A model generated the notes under the pieces. The model saw only the letters and a list, made by a program, of their open reading frames with translations, was not told the origin of the DNA and did not search any database. Of a DNA stretch of 64,000 bases, positions 20,563-30,413 are shown one piece after another; within the stretch, counting starts at the first letter, position 1; the number at the start of each line of letters is the position of its first letter. Both the position numbers and the translations under genes were made by a program. Origin of the DNA: Microbacterium sp. Se63.02b (GTDB taxonomy: Bacteria; Actinomycetota; Actinomycetes; Actinomycetales; Microbacteriaceae); the NCBI RefSeq assembly GCF_014171575.1, contig NZ_CP050453.1, forward strand, positions 1,612,001 to 1,676,000. Reading direction: 5' to 3'.

Positions 20563-21006
20563 TCAGCGCGTGCGCCGCACGTAGTTCCCGTCTTCCAGAC
20601 CCGCTTCGATCTCGAATCTGTTGCGCAGCGGATCACGCCCCGCGAACAGATACAGGACGGGCATCAGGAAACCGTAGCGGAGCCACTGCGCCTTGTGCAC
20701 GGCCTCGTGGCGGAGCACGGCATCGCTCGGACGCTCATCTCCGGTCAGGAAGCAGCCACCGACGCACACCCCGCCGCGATTGAAGGTCCACGCGGGCATG
20801 CCGCGGAAGATCCAGAGTCCTGCACGGCGCTCCACGGGACCGGTGCTCCACAGCGAGCCCCACAACCACCCCACGGCGGTGCCCCACGCGTAGCCGAGGC
20901 GGCTGATCGGCGACCGCAGCAGGAATGACGGGATGCGAAGGTCGGCCCGCCGTCCGCGGGCGAGTGCCTCGTCGGCAGCAGGGCGCCAGTCCGAGCGCGG
21001 GGTCAC
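20563..21006 (-). CDS. Conserved small protein with HEAVH motif
   Basis: 147 residues. After a basic N-terminus come a Gly/Trp-rich hydrophobic stretch (SRLGYAWGTAVGWLWGSLW), then GGVCVGGCFL, then RHEAVHKAQWLRYGFLMPVLYLFAGRDPLRNRFEIEAGLEDGNYV. HEAVH fits the zinc-metallopeptidase HExxH pattern and the downstream EIEAG could supply a further acidic ligand. I recall relatives loosely called 'Fe-S oxidoreductase', but no cysteine cluster of that kind is visible. Its start overlaps the stop of the arginase-family gene. Confidence 0.6.
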   Translation of the reverse strand: MTPRSDWRPAADEALARGRRADLRIPSFLLRSPISRLGYAWGTAVGWLWGSLWSTGPVERRAGLWIFRGMPAWTFNRGGVCVGGCFLTGDERPSDAVLRHEAVHKAQWLRYGFLMPVLYLFAGRDPLRNRFEIEAGLEDGNYVRRTR

Positions 21007-21804
21007 GCCACGGCCCCGACCAGGCGCAGCAGGGCACCCAGGTCATCGACGGCATCGGCGGGCGACCGGGGGCGAAGCCCGCGATCGTCGCGCCCGCCAG
21101 CGGGATCTCCGCACGGAGGACCCGGATCGCCGTGGCGAGTGCTGCCGGAGAGAGGCCGAAGGGCACCGCGGAGGAGACCCCGGAGAAGTCCGGCGGATCG
21201 AGCACGTCCACATCGATGTGGACCCACGCACGCGCGGCGCCGGTCCCGCGCACGGCTTCGAGCAGCGCATCGGGTCGGTCCAGGTCGGCGACCGAGAGGT
21301 TCGTCAGCGGGTCGAGCTGCGGGACCTCCGCGTCGTCGAGATTGCGTACCCCGACCGTGACGACGCGCTCGGCGGGGATCGCGGGGAGAGCGCGAGCTGC
21401 TCCTCGCCATCGCCGAGCAGCGCGCGCAAGGCCATGCCGGAGAAGGCGCCGGACGGCGAGGTCTCGGGCGTGTGCATGTCGGCGTGGGCGTCGCACCAGA
21501 CGACCGCGAGATCGCCCGTGCCCCCAGGGAGGGCGTCGAGAGCCGCCACCGTCACGCTGCAGTCGCCGCCGATGACGACGGTGTCGGCGTCGATATGACC
21601 GTGGACGAGTTCGCGCGTGCGCAGCAGAGCGCTGAGGCGACGGACGCCGGTGCCGAGGGATTCTCCGGCCTCGACCGGCACCTCCAGCACCGTCGTCGCC
21701 GCACGGGGAAGGTCACCGGCGATCGCGGAGGCGCCGTCGATGAGGAGCATCGCGCGCGGCGCAGGAGACCCCTGCCACTGCGGGACGACGAGGAATCGCA
21801 CCAT
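21003..21804 (-). CDS. Arginase/agmatinase-family protein (two frameshifts)
   Basis: About 267 residues from the ATG at 21804. VVIGGDCSVTVAAL and VVWCDAHADMHTPETSPSG give the first Mn ligands, and VHIDVDVLDPPDFSG the second set. The frame changes near 21388 (LALSP/AIPAERVVTVGVRNLD) and near 21062 (GFAP/RSPADAVDDLGALLRLV); one C is missing from a run in each case. Ureohydrolases of this fold hydrolyse arginine, agmatine, formiminoglutamate or similar guanidino compounds; the choice cannot be made here. Confidence 0.82.
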
Positions 21805-21826
21805 GGGTGCCTCCGGGAAGAAGAGC

Positions 21827-21861
21827 GCGGATGCCCCGAGCGAGCAGCCCGGGGCATCCGC
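21827..21861 (-). terminator. Intrinsic-type hairpin after pspA
   Basis: A perfect 12-base stem (21827-21838 with 21850-21861) with an 11-base loop lies directly after the PspA-family stop and before the arginase-family start on the same strand. Confidence 0.6.
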
Positions 21862-21869
21862 TGATCGTG

Positions 21870-22613
21870 TCAGTTGCCTTCGATGGCCTGACGGGGAGCG
21901 CTGCCGCCGGCCTTGAGCTCGGCGAGACGGGCCTCGACCTCGGTGAGCTCGCCGAGGTCTTCCAGGCTCTCGAACTGCGCGTCGAGGCTGGACGCTGCCA
22001 GCTCGATCTTGCCCTGCGCGATGGCCTCCTGGCGGCGGACCTTGTCTTCGAACCGGCCCAGCTCGCTGGTGGGGTCGAGCACGTTGATCGACCCCACCGC
22101 GTCCTGCACCTTCGTCTGCGCCTCGGCGACCTTGGCGCGGGCGAGGAGCTCGCTGCGCTTGTTCTTGAGTTCGACGAGCTTGTCCTTCATGCCGTTCAGG
22201 CCGCTCTTGAGCTTGTCGACGATCTCGGTCTGCGCCGCGATCTGCGGCTCGGCACCGGTGGCCTCGCGCTCGGCGCTGATCTGGCGCTGGAGGGCGATCT
22301 TGGCGAGGTTGTCGAACTTGTCGGCATCCGTGGCGTCGCCGCTGGCGCGCATCTCGTCGGCCTTGCGGCTGGCGGCGAGCGCCTTGTTGCCCCACTCGGT
22401 CGCGGCCTGGACGTCTTCTTCGTGATCGCGCTCGAGGAGGCGCAGGTTGCCGATGGTCTCGGCGATCGCGGACTCCGCGTCGGCGATGCTGTTCGTGTAA
22501 TCGCGAACCAGCTGGTCGATCATCTTCTGCGGGTCTTCCGCAGAGTCCAGCAGAGAGTTGATGTTCGCGCGGACGAGGGTCGAGATACGTCCGAAGATGG
22601 ACTGCTTGGTCAT
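21870..22613 (-). CDS. pspA: PspA/IM30-family protein
   Basis: 247 residues, nearly all predicted coiled coil. It starts with the amphipathic membrane-contacting helix SIFGRISTLVRANINSLLDSAEDPQKMIDQLVRDY, the hallmark of PspA/Vipp1. ESCRT-III-like proteins of this family bind and repair stressed cytoplasmic membrane. A TPM-domain membrane protein lies about 60 bases upstream on the same strand, and a hairpin follows, so the two form a likely envelope-stress pair. Confidence 0.93.
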   Translation of the reverse strand: MTKQSIFGRISTLVRANINSLLDSAEDPQKMIDQLVRDYTNSIADAESAIAETIGNLRLLERDHEEDVQAATEWGNKALAASRKADEMRASGDATDADKFDNLAKIALQRQISAEREATGAEPQIAAQTEIVDKLKSGLNGMKDKLVELKNKRSELLARAKVAEAQTKVQDAVGSINVLDPTSELGRFEDKVRRQEAIAQGKIELAASSLDAQFESLEDLGELTEVEARLAELKAGGSAPRQAIEGN

Positions 22614-22671
22614 GCGTGGTTCCTTTCAGAGGGCGTCTTCGAGAGCTTGTCGTATGTGTCTGTGTAGGGGA

Positions 22672-24712
22672 TCAGAAGCGTCTACCTCCGGATCGACCGC
22701 TGCGGCCGCCTCCGCCGCGGGAACCGCCGCCGCCGAAGCCGGAGCTGCGGAGTCCGCCGCCCCCTGACGAGCGCCAGCCGCTGCTGCCGCTCCGCCGCGA
22801 CGACCCGCCGCCACCGCCGGCGAGCAAGCCGCCGATGATGCCGCCGAGGATGTCGCCGCCGATTCCCGAGCCGCCCGACGACGAACCCGAGCCGCCGAAG
22901 AGGCCGCCCCACCCGTCGTCGTCGCTGCTCGGACGGTAGGACTGCACGTCGGACTGCGCGGCCGACGTCGCCTGCCCGGCAAGGGCCAGGGCGCGGTTCG
23001 CCTCGGACAGTGCGGCCTCCGGATCGGTGGCGCGCAGGTTCGCGGCCTGGGCGAGGCTCGCCTCGGCACTCGCGAGCCGGGTGCGAGCGGTGGACCCGAC
23101 CGTGCCGCGGCGGGTCTCGATGAACTCGCGGGCCGCGCGGATCTCGGAGTTGGCCTGGGCGAGGGTCTGCTCGAGCATCTGCTGCACACGACGCGAGCGC
23201 TCGACGCCCTCGCGGCCGCGGGCGATGGCGGCGTCGATCTGGGTGTTCGCAGCCGTGAGGGCCTCGAACGCGCTGCGGGTTGCGGGGAGTACCTGCGAGA
23301 TCCGCCTGTGCGAGTTGGAGCTGGCGGGCCGTCGCCGACGCCGCGGCGGCGATCGTGCCATCGGCATCCGGGAGCTGCTGCGCGGCGGCGAGGTCTCCCT
23401 GCAGCTCGGTGACGAGTGCCTGCGCTTGAGTCTCGATCCCGGCGAGTTCGCTGCCGAGGGTGGTGACGGCCTGCGCGAGTTGAGCGGCCTGCGCGACGGA
23501 CTGCTCTGCGGTGCGGATCGCGAAGGCCGCTTCGCCGGATCGACCGGCGGCGATCGCCTGAGTCGCGGCGGCGATGGAGCGATCGGCCAGAGCCGCCCGC
23601 TCCTGTGCCTGCGCCGGGTTGTCCGCGATCGTGCCGAGCGCGTCAGGAGCGTAGGTCGCCGACAGCGTCGCCAGTGCGGGCGCGGCGGCCGCGAGCACGG
23701 GATCGAGCGCCGCGCGTTCGCCTCGTACGCGTTCGAGCTCCTGAGGCGCGTTCTGCTCGAGCTTGCGGAGCGCGTCGAAAGCCTCGGTGTTGTCGTCCAG
23801 CACGTCGTCGATCTCTGCCGCGATCTGGATGATCCGGATATGCCACGCGCGTCGGTCGTGGATAGTGTCCTCGATCTCGTCGTCCAGCTTCTGCTGGAGA
23901 TCGAACGCCTCGGCGATCTTCGCCTTCGCCGCCTCGACGACACGGGTGAACTCCTCGGTGGCGCCTTCTCCGAACTGGGCGACCGCGAAGCCGAGCTCCT
24001 CCTTGCTGGAGGTGATCGCGTCGTCGGCCTGTACGAGGGCGAGCCCCGCCTGCGTCTCGACCTGCTGATCGGTGAGCGTGGAGAAGGGATCGGCGGGATC
24101 GGGCTTCTCCGGCATGGCGCCACGCCTGCGGACCTCGGCGTTGCGGCGCGACCGCCGCACCAGCGCGATGATGAGCCAGAGGAGCAAGCCGACGGCGATG
24201 ATCGCGACGACGATCAGGACCGTGCGGATCGCCCCTGCGCCGCCGTCGCCCTGGATCTCGTCGGCGGCGAGGGTGATGGCGCCTACCCAGTCGCCGTCGG
24301 CGGCGAGGGGGACCATCTTCTCTTCGATGTCGTCGAGCTGGCCGAAGCTCAGCGGACCGTCGGCAGGAGCGGAGATGTAGTAGTTGCGGCCGTCGACGGC
24401 GATCGCGAGCAGGTACTGGTCGGTGCCGAGGTTGTTCGCCTCCGCTACCGTGTCGGCCCACTCGACGTTGTCGCTCGGGTTCGTGAAGTCGTCGACGAGC
24501 ACCACGAAGAGGTCGGCCGTGGAGTTGTCGGTCAGCTCCTGGAGGCGCGCCTCGACCGTCGCCTCCTCATCGGCGCTGAGCACGTCGGCCTGATCGGTGA
24601 CGAACCCGGCGTCGAGCGTCACCGGGTCGGTGGCGGAGGCGGCGGATGCGGAGAGCGTCCCCATCGCGGCGGCCAGTGCGAGTGCGGCCAGCGCGAGCCA
24701 CCGTTTCGTCAT
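22672..24712 (-). CDS. TPM-domain membrane protein (YgcG-like), frameshifted
   Basis: About 679 residues. The signal peptide is followed by a TPM (DUF477) domain of roughly 120 residues beginning GFVTDQADVLSADEEATVEARLQEL. A membrane helix lies near residues 167-187 (TVLIVVAIIAVGLLLWLIIALV). A long Ala/Gln/Glu-rich coiled-coil region comes next, and the tail is very Gly/Ser/Arg-rich. The frame changes near 23300, at LAQADLA/QVLPATRSAFEALTAAN; loss of a GC pair from a GCGC repeat explains it. The neighbouring PspA supports a membrane-stress role. The + strand frame across this gene is a shadow. Confidence 0.85.
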
Positions 24713-24834
24713 CGTGTTCCCTCCGACCGGCAGCCGAGCCCCATGTCACGAGTCTATGCACAGACCACGACACGCGACAGCTCCGGGCCCCTGATCACCG
24801 TTCGCCGTCAGCGGAGGCACATACGCTGGAAGGC

Positions 24835-25674
24835 ATGGACGACATGTACGGTTCGGATGTGCTGGCACCCGGCTGGCGCGACCGCGGTGCGAAGCAGGTG
24901 GCGCAGGTCGCCGCAGAAGCCGATCTGGTCGTGGAGGTCGCCGACGACGGGTTCTGTGGTGCGGTCACCCGGGTGCACGGCGGCACCGTGGAGCTGGAGG
25001 ATCGCCTCGGCCGCCGACGGCTGTTCCCGCTCGGGGGCGGTTTCCTCATCGACGGCGCTCCGGTCCGACTCGTGGTCCCCGCGGCGAAGGAACAGGGACC
25101 ACGGCGGACGGCATCGGGCTCGTTCGTCGTCTCCGACCAGCGCGCACGGGTGGCCCTCCCCAGTCGCATCCTCGTCGAGGGCAAGCACGACGCCGAGCTC
25201 GTCGAGAAGGTCTGGGGTGCCGATCTGCGCGTCGAGGGAGTCGTCGTCGAGTTCCTGCAGGGCATCGACCTGCTCGACGAGCTGCTGGCGGCCGAGCCCC
25301 CCAGCGCGACGCGTCGTTACGGCGTCCTGGTGGATCACCTCGTGCCGGGGTCGAAGGAGACACGGATCGCGCAGGCCATCGCACGCGGCCCGCACGGGAG
25401 GCACCTCCGCATCGTCGGGCACCCGTTCGTCGATGTCTGGCAGTGCGTGACCCCGCGCGCGCTCGGCATCGAGAAGTGGCCCGAGATCCCGCGCGGCACC
25501 GACTGGAAGACCGGGATCTGCCGGGCGTTCGGCTGGCCCCACGAGACCCAGGGCGACACCGGGCGCGCCTGGCAGCACATCCTGTCGAAGGTCACCACGT
25601 ACCGCGACCTCGAGCCGGCGCTGCTCGGCCGGGTGGAAGAGCTCATCGACTTCGTGACCGCGCCGGCGACCTGA
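24835..25674 (+). CDS. DUF3097 domain-containing protein
   Basis: 279 residues from the ATG at 24835. It is a conserved actinobacterial family of unknown function; visible marks are YGSDVLAPGWR at the start, RILVEGKHDAELVEKVWG, YGVLVDHLVPGSKE and GHPFVDVWQ. The EGKHDAELVEKVWG and VLVDHLVPGS segments resemble a TOPRIM-like nucleotide-binding fold, which would suggest nucleic-acid processing, but this is only inference. It is followed by trmB on the same strand. Confidence 0.85.
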   Translation: MDDMYGSDVLAPGWRDRGAKQVAQVAAEADLVVEVADDGFCGAVTRVHGGTVELEDRLGRRRLFPLGGGFLIDGAPVRLVVPAAKEQGPRRTASGSFVVSDQRARVALPSRILVEGKHDAELVEKVWGADLRVEGVVVEFLQGIDLLDELLAAEPPSATRRYGVLVDHLVPGSKETRIAQAIARGPHGRHLRIVGHPFVDVWQCVTPRALGIEKWPEIPRGTDWKTGICRAFGWPHETQGDTGRAWQHILSKVTTYRDLEPALLGRVEELIDFVTAPAT

Positions 25675-25727
25675 GTCCGCCGCGTCAGGGAGCGAGGACC
25701 GACGACGGCGGCGGCTACCCTGGAATC

Positions 25728-26452
25728 ATGCCCGAACCCCGTACCTTCCGTGACGAACCGGTGTCGTTCGTGCGCCGCAGCGGCCGGATGTCCGACGCTC
25801 AGGAACGCGCCTTCGCCGAACTCGGGCCGCACTATCTGCTCGACGTCCCCCGCGACGTCGCGTGGACGTCGGTGCACCCCGAAGCGCGCCTCGACCCTGT
25901 GACCGAGTACGGCCGGGAAGCCGACCTGTACGTCGAGATCGGCTCGGGGCAGGGCCACGCGATCGTGGCGGCCGCATCCTCCCGACCCGATGACGACTTC
26001 CTCGCGGTCGAGGTGTTCCGCGCGGGTCTGGCCAGGACGATGCTCGACGCCGACCGCGAGGGAGCCCGCAACCTGCGCGTCGTCGAGGCGAATGCGCCGG
26101 AAGTGCTTTCGTCGTACCTGCCCGAGGCTGCCGCACGCGAGGTCTGGATCTTCTTCCCCGACCCCTGGCACAAGAAGAAGCACACCAAGCGGCGCCTGGT
26201 CCGTGCCGGGTTCGGCGACACCGCGGCGCGGGCTCTGCGCGACGGCGGGTTGCTGCGACTCGCGACCGACTGGGAGGACTATGCGCTCCAGATGCGCGAG
26301 GTGCTCGACGCCGAACCGCTGTTCGAGCGCGCCTTCGAGGGGAGTGGGCAGAACGCTTCGACGGCCGCGTGATGACGGCCTTCGAACGAAAGGGCATCGC
26401 CAAGGGGCGAGACATCCGCGACCTGGTCTATCGGCGCCGGGCGCGCCCGTGA
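25728..26452 (+). CDS. trmB: tRNA (guanine-46-N7)-methyltransferase (frameshift near C-terminus)
   Basis: About 241 residues. It shows the SAM-binding VEIGSGQGHAIVAAA motif and the TrmB signature IFFPDPWHKKKHTKRRLV. The frame ends early at 26372 in a non-conserved tail. Restoring one G near 26343 gives GEWAERFDGRVMTAFERKGIAKGRDIRDLVYRR, the normal TrmB ending, with TGA at 26450-26452 overlapping the next gene's GTG. The enzyme makes m7G46 in the variable loop of tRNAs. Confidence 0.92.
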
Positions 26453-27339
26453 CCGAGGTGCGGCGCGCCACGACGACGAGGCTGCGCATCCTGCCCGCAC
26501 TGCTCGTGTGCGCCGCGGCCCCGGCGTTCTTCGTGCTCGAGATCCCGTGGCTGGGGTGGGCGCTGCTGGCGCTCGGCATCGGTGCCTCGTGGCTGCTCGA
26601 GCGCGGCCGCCACGCCGAGGATCAGGTCGTGAGCATGGGAGCGCGTCGGGATACCGCGAAGGTGCTCGGCGTGCATCGCCCGCCCTCGCTCACCCGCGAC
26701 CTGTCCCTGATCGCCGTCGGTCTGCTGATCGTCAGCATCATCCCGCTCGCCGCCGAGCTCGACAACCTCGCGATGCTGCGGTTCACGCTGGCTCTGGGCG
26801 GGGCGGTCGCGGTGCCGTATGCGATCTCCCGGTTCGTCTACCGCGACCGTGCCATCGGCTTCCCGTGGCGGACGCATCGGCGCTGGGGTCGGCTGCAGTG
26901 GGGCTGGCTCGTGGCCGTGCTCGTGTTGGGCTGGCTGATCCTGCCGTTCTACTTCATCACCAGCGGGGTCTACCAGAACTGGCCGGTGGTCGACACGCCG
27001 GACCTCATCGCGCGCCTCTTCGTCGGCGTCGGCGCCGTCGGCATCTGGGACGAACTCTTCTTCATCTGCACGGTGTTCGCCCTCCTGCGCCGTCACTTTC
27101 CCGACCTGCTCGCGAACCTGCTGCAGGCGATCGTGTTCGTGTCGTTCCTGTGGGAGCTGGGCTACCGCGAGTGGGGACCGTTGCTGACGATCCCGTTCGC
27201 GCTCCTCCAGGGCTACATCTTCCTCCGTACGCACTCGCTCGCCTACGTCGTCACCGTGCACCTGCTGTTCGACGCCGTGGTGTTCGCCGTGCTCGTGCAC
27301 GCACACAACCCCGGCCTCCTGCCGATCTTCCTCGTCTGA
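26449..27339 (+). CDS. CPBP-family intramembrane metalloprotease-like protein
   Basis: 296 residues from the GTG that overlaps the trmB stop. About eight hydrophobic helices are visible. The GIWDELFFICTVFALLRRHFP segment fits CPBP/Abi motif 1, although the usual Glu-Glu pair is Asp-Glu here, and VTVHLLFDAVVF carries the motif-3 His. Family members are intramembrane proteases linked to prenylated proteins or bacteriocin immunity. Protease activity is uncertain with the changed first acidic residue. Confidence 0.7.
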   Translation: MTEVRRATTTRLRILPALLVCAAAPAFFVLEIPWLGWALLALGIGASWLLERGRHAEDQVVSMGARRDTAKVLGVHRPPSLTRDLSLIAVGLLIVSIIPLAAELDNLAMLRFTLALGGAVAVPYAISRFVYRDRAIGFPWRTHRRWGRLQWGWLVAVLVLGWLILPFYFITSGVYQNWPVVDTPDLIARLFVGVGAVGIWDELFFICTVFALLRRHFPDLLANLLQAIVFVSFLWELGYREWGPLLTIPFALLQGYIFLRTHSLAYVVTVHLLFDAVVFAVLVHAHNPGLLPIFLV

Positions 27340-27393
27340 GGGGCGGCGAGAGCTCAGGTTGCCGAGCGGTCGTGGGGACGAGAGAATCAGGCC

Positions 27394-27786
27394 ATGCTCA
27401 TCGTCGGACTCGTCCTCGCCGCAGCCGCCGCTGCGTTCCACGTCTTCATCTTCGCGCTCGAGTCGCTGAGGTGGACCGAACCGGAGACGAGGAAGATCTT
27501 CGGTGTCGCGAGCGAGGCGGACGCCGTCACGATGAAGCAGCTCGCCTTCAACCAGGGCTTCTACAACCTCTTCCTGGCGCTGACGACGCTGCTCGGCATC
27601 GGCCTGGTGATCGTGGGCGCGCAGACGGTCGGGCTGACCCTGGTGTTCGCCGGCACCGCCATGATGCTCGCCGCCGCGCTCGTGCTGGTGCTCTCGGACC
27701 GGACGAAGGTGCGTGCGGCCGCCATGCAGGGGACGCTCCCGCTGCTCGCGGTCGTCGTGACGGCCATCGGGGTGGCCGCCGGCTGA
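27394..27786 (+). CDS. DUF1304 family membrane protein
   Basis: 130 residues with four membrane helices. The family marks are the early HVFIFALESLRWTEPETRKIFG segment and NQGFYNLFLAL. DUF1304 proteins are small, widespread and uncharacterised. It stands alone between the CPBP protein and the DNA polymerase gene. Confidence 0.85.
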   Translation: MLIVGLVLAAAAAAFHVFIFALESLRWTEPETRKIFGVASEADAVTMKQLAFNQGFYNLFLALTTLLGIGLVIVGAQTVGLTLVFAGTAMMLAAALVLVLSDRTKVRAAAMQGTLPLLAVVVTAIGVAAG

Positions 27787-27840
27787 GAGCCGTCCCATTC
27801 CCGGGGTGACAGCCGCGCCGGTACCCGTCACACTCGATGC

Positions 27841-28917
27841 ATGGCCGACTGGGTGCTGCACGTGGACATGGATCAGTTCATCGCCGCCGTCGAGGTGCTC
27901 CGAAGGCCGGAGCTCGCAGGGCGGCCGGTGATCGTCGGCGGCCGTGGCGACCCCACCGAGCGCGCCGTCGTGTCCACCGCATCGTACGAGGCCCGCGCAT
28001 TCGGCATCGGCTCTGGCATGCCGCTCAAGATCGCCGCCAGGAAGGCCCCCGAGGACGCGGTGTTCCTCCCCGTCGACCATGAGGCGTACGGGATCGCCTC
28101 CGGGGAGGTCATGGCAGCGCTGCGTGCCCTGCCCGACGTCGTGGTCGAGATCGTCGGTTGGGACGAGTGCTTCCTCGGCGTCTCCACCGACGATCCGGAA
28201 GGGGTCGCGCGCGCCGCGCAGGCCGCTGTCCTCGAGGCGACGGAACTGCACTGCTCGGTCGGCATCGGCGACAACAAGGTGCGCGCCAAGATCGCGACCG
28301 AGTTCGGCAAGCCCGGCGGGATCTTCCGGCTCACCGCGGAGAACTGGTTCGAGGTGATGGGCGCCAAGTCGACCCGTGATCTGTGGGGCATCGGCTCGAA
28401 GGTGCAGAAGCGTCTGGCCGCGCACGGGATCGCCACGGTTCGTGACCTCGCCGATGCGGACGAGCAGACTCTCATCGCGGAGTTCGGACCGCGCATGGGT
28501 GTCTGGTATCACGGACTCGGATCCGGCCTGGGGCCGAGCGTCGTGGACGACACCCCCTGGGTCGCCCGCAGCCACAGCCGTGAGACGACGTACCAGGAGA
28601 ACCTCACCACACCCGAACAGGTCGAGTCCGCGGTCCGGGAGCTCGCCGTGCAGGCGTTCGACGACTGCGCGGCGGAGGGCCGACCCGTCGTCCGTGCGCA
28701 CCTCAAGGTCCGCTACGCGCCCTTCGAGACCAAGACGTCCGGCCGGAAGCTGCCGGCCCCCACCGGCGACCGGGACGAGTTCGTCGCCGCGGCGCTCGCA
28801 CTCGCGGCCGCCCTCGACGTCGACCGGGAGGTGCGTCTGCTCGGCGTGCGTGCGGAGATGACGATGCCCGACGCGGCGGACGACGTCGAGCGGACACCCG
28901 TGCGCGGGAGGATCTGA
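27841..28917 (+). CDS. Y-family DNA polymerase, DinB2 type
   Basis: 358 residues. The palm has DMDQF (Asp9, Asp11) and the second acidic pair lies in GWDECFLG in place of the SIDEAYLD of canonical Pol IV. SVGIGDNKVRAKIATEFGKPGGIF and the helix-hairpin-helix region LWGIGSKVQKRLAAHGI follow. The position of the aromatic steric gate (E. coli Phe13) is Ile14 here, as in mycobacterial DinB2, which has Leu and takes up ribonucleotides. No QLxLF-like clamp-binding tail is visible; the protein ends shortly after the little-finger domain. Confidence 0.88.
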   Translation: MADWVLHVDMDQFIAAVEVLRRPELAGRPVIVGGRGDPTERAVVSTASYEARAFGIGSGMPLKIAARKAPEDAVFLPVDHEAYGIASGEVMAALRALPDVVVEIVGWDECFLGVSTDDPEGVARAAQAAVLEATELHCSVGIGDNKVRAKIATEFGKPGGIFRLTAENWFEVMGAKSTRDLWGIGSKVQKRLAAHGIATVRDLADADEQTLIAEFGPRMGVWYHGLGSGLGPSVVDDTPWVARSHSRETTYQENLTTPEQVESAVRELAVQAFDDCAAEGRPVVRAHLKVRYAPFETKTSGRKLPAPTGDRDEFVAAALALAAALDVDREVRLLGVRAEMTMPDAADDVERTPVRGRI

Positions 28918-28938
28918 GCGATCGGGCGGCCCACGGCA

Positions 28939-28964
28939 GGTGAGCTCGACCGGCCGGGCTCACC
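28939..28964. terminator. Possible hairpin between convergent polymerase and RidA genes
   Basis: GGTGAGC (28939-28945) pairs with GCTCACC (28958-28964), overlapping the RidA stop. The stem is short, so this is a weak call. Confidence 0.35.
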
Positions 28965-29360
28965 CGCGGATCACCGCGGCCACGGCACTCACCTCGATGA
29001 GCGCCCCCGGTACTCCCAGACCCGCCACGAGCGCCGCCGTGACCAGGGAGGTGCGCCGTCGCGTGCGAGTCTCGCACCGACGGCGCCGTACGCGGCGCGA
29101 AGGTCGGCATCCTGGTGGATCAGGACGGTCCAGCTGATGACGTCGTCGAGTCCTGCGCCAGCGGATTCCAGCGCTATGCGCGCGTTCTCCACGGCGCGGA
29201 GCGACTGCTCTCCGGCATCCGTGGAGACGACGGCACCGGTGGCGTCGACCCCGTTCTGGCCGCCGACATAGATCGTCGTCGCTCCGGGCGGCACGACGGC
29301 GACGTGACTGAACGCAGGGCTGACGACGAGCCCCTCCGGCTGAGTGAGTGTGATCTCCAT
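28960..29360 (-). CDS. RidA-family protein (frameshifted)
   Basis: About 133 residues from the ATG at 29360. It follows the RidA/YjgF pattern: FSHVAVVPPGATTIYVGGQNGVDATGAVV, then VDATG and the helix QSLRAVENARIALESAGAGLDDV, and ends with a VPGALIEVSAVAAV strand. The frame changes at DGAPP/LVTAALVAGLG near 29056, where one C is missing from a CCC run. RidA-type proteins deaminate reactive enamines or imines, although subgroup members vary and the canonical Arg is replaced by the GALIEV form here. Confidence 0.8.
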
Positions 29361-29412
29361 GTGCACACTCTGCTCCGGAGGACGGACAACGGTAACCCCG
29401 ATGTCGCGGGGA

Positions 29413-30388
29413 TCAGAACCGCAGCAGGACCTTGCCCACGCGTCCGGGGCATTGCTCGCCTGCACGGCGGCACGGATGTCGGCGGCGTCGAAGGTCGCAG
29501 CGACCGGAAGGGTCAGCGTGCCGTCGCCGATCCGCTGGAACAGTTCGCCGAAGAGCTCGCTGCGGACGGCGGGCTCGAGCTGCGGGATGACCTTGCTGCC
29601 CCAGAATCCCTTCACCGTCGCCTGTTTGAAGATGACGTCGGAGGAGGCGATCTCCATCGTGGGGAGTCCATGGCGCCGAAGGCCACGAGCGTGCCGCCCT
29701 CCGCGAGCAGGGAGAGCACGTCTCCGGCGGAGGAGCCGCCGACGGAGTCCACGCCCGCCACGATCGGTGCTCCGCCGGTGAGCGCGGCGACCTGCTCGCG
29801 CCAGTCGTCCTGATCCGTGGCGACGACATCACCGATGCCCTGTGTGCGGAGTTCGTCGACCCCCGCGGTCCGTCGGACGAGGCCGAGGACCCGGACACCG
29901 CGTGCGGCGCCCAGTTGGGCGAGCATGCGCCCGACCGCCCCGTTCGCCGCGTTCTGCACGATCCACTCGCCCGGCTGCACGTCGAGGAAGCGCAGCAGGG
30001 TGATCGTGCTGAACGGCATCGACACGAGCTGGGCCGCGCTCTCGTCCGGGAGGGAATCGGGAACGTGGATCAGGCCGGCGGCGTCGGCGAGGAAGTACTC
30101 CGCCCACGCGCCGAACGTGCCTCCGGTCGCCACGCGCTGACCGACGGCGAGGTGCTCGACCCCGTCGCCGAGAGCGTCGACGATGCCGAGCGCCTCGGTG
30201 CCGGACGCGGCGGGCAGTTCCGGGGTGAAGCCGTACGTTCCGCGGACCGTCCACAGGTCATGGTTGTGGATCGGGGAGAGCAGCGTCCGAAGACGCACCT
30301 GGCCGGCGCCCGGCACGGGCAGCGGACGCTCCTCGACGTGGAGGACCAGCTCGGGATCACCGAACGTCGGATGGATGAGTGCGCGCAT
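29413..30388 (-). CDS. Zinc-type alcohol dehydrogenase/quinone-reductase-like protein (two frameshifts)
   Basis: About 325 residues from the ATG at 30388. It is an MDR-superfamily reductase: MRALIHPTFGDPELVL start, ASGTEALGIVDALGDGV, and nucleotide-binding VQNAANGAVGRMLAQLGAARG. It resembles MECR/2-enoyl thioester reductases rather than zinc-containing ADHs; no cysteine zinc site is visible. Frame changes near 29664 (AMDSP/TMEIASSDVIFKQ) and 29436 (DAW/GKVLLRF) each need one restored C or G. It follows the MarR gene on the same strand and is probably its target. Confidence 0.8.
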
Positions 30389-30413
30389 GGGGTTTCCGTT
30401 CTTTCGTGAGAGT

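Noticed and set aside
23027-25450. 807-codon open frame on the plus strand
   Set aside because: Antisense to the TPM-domain gene and Arg/Gly-rich without motifs; a high-G+C shadow.
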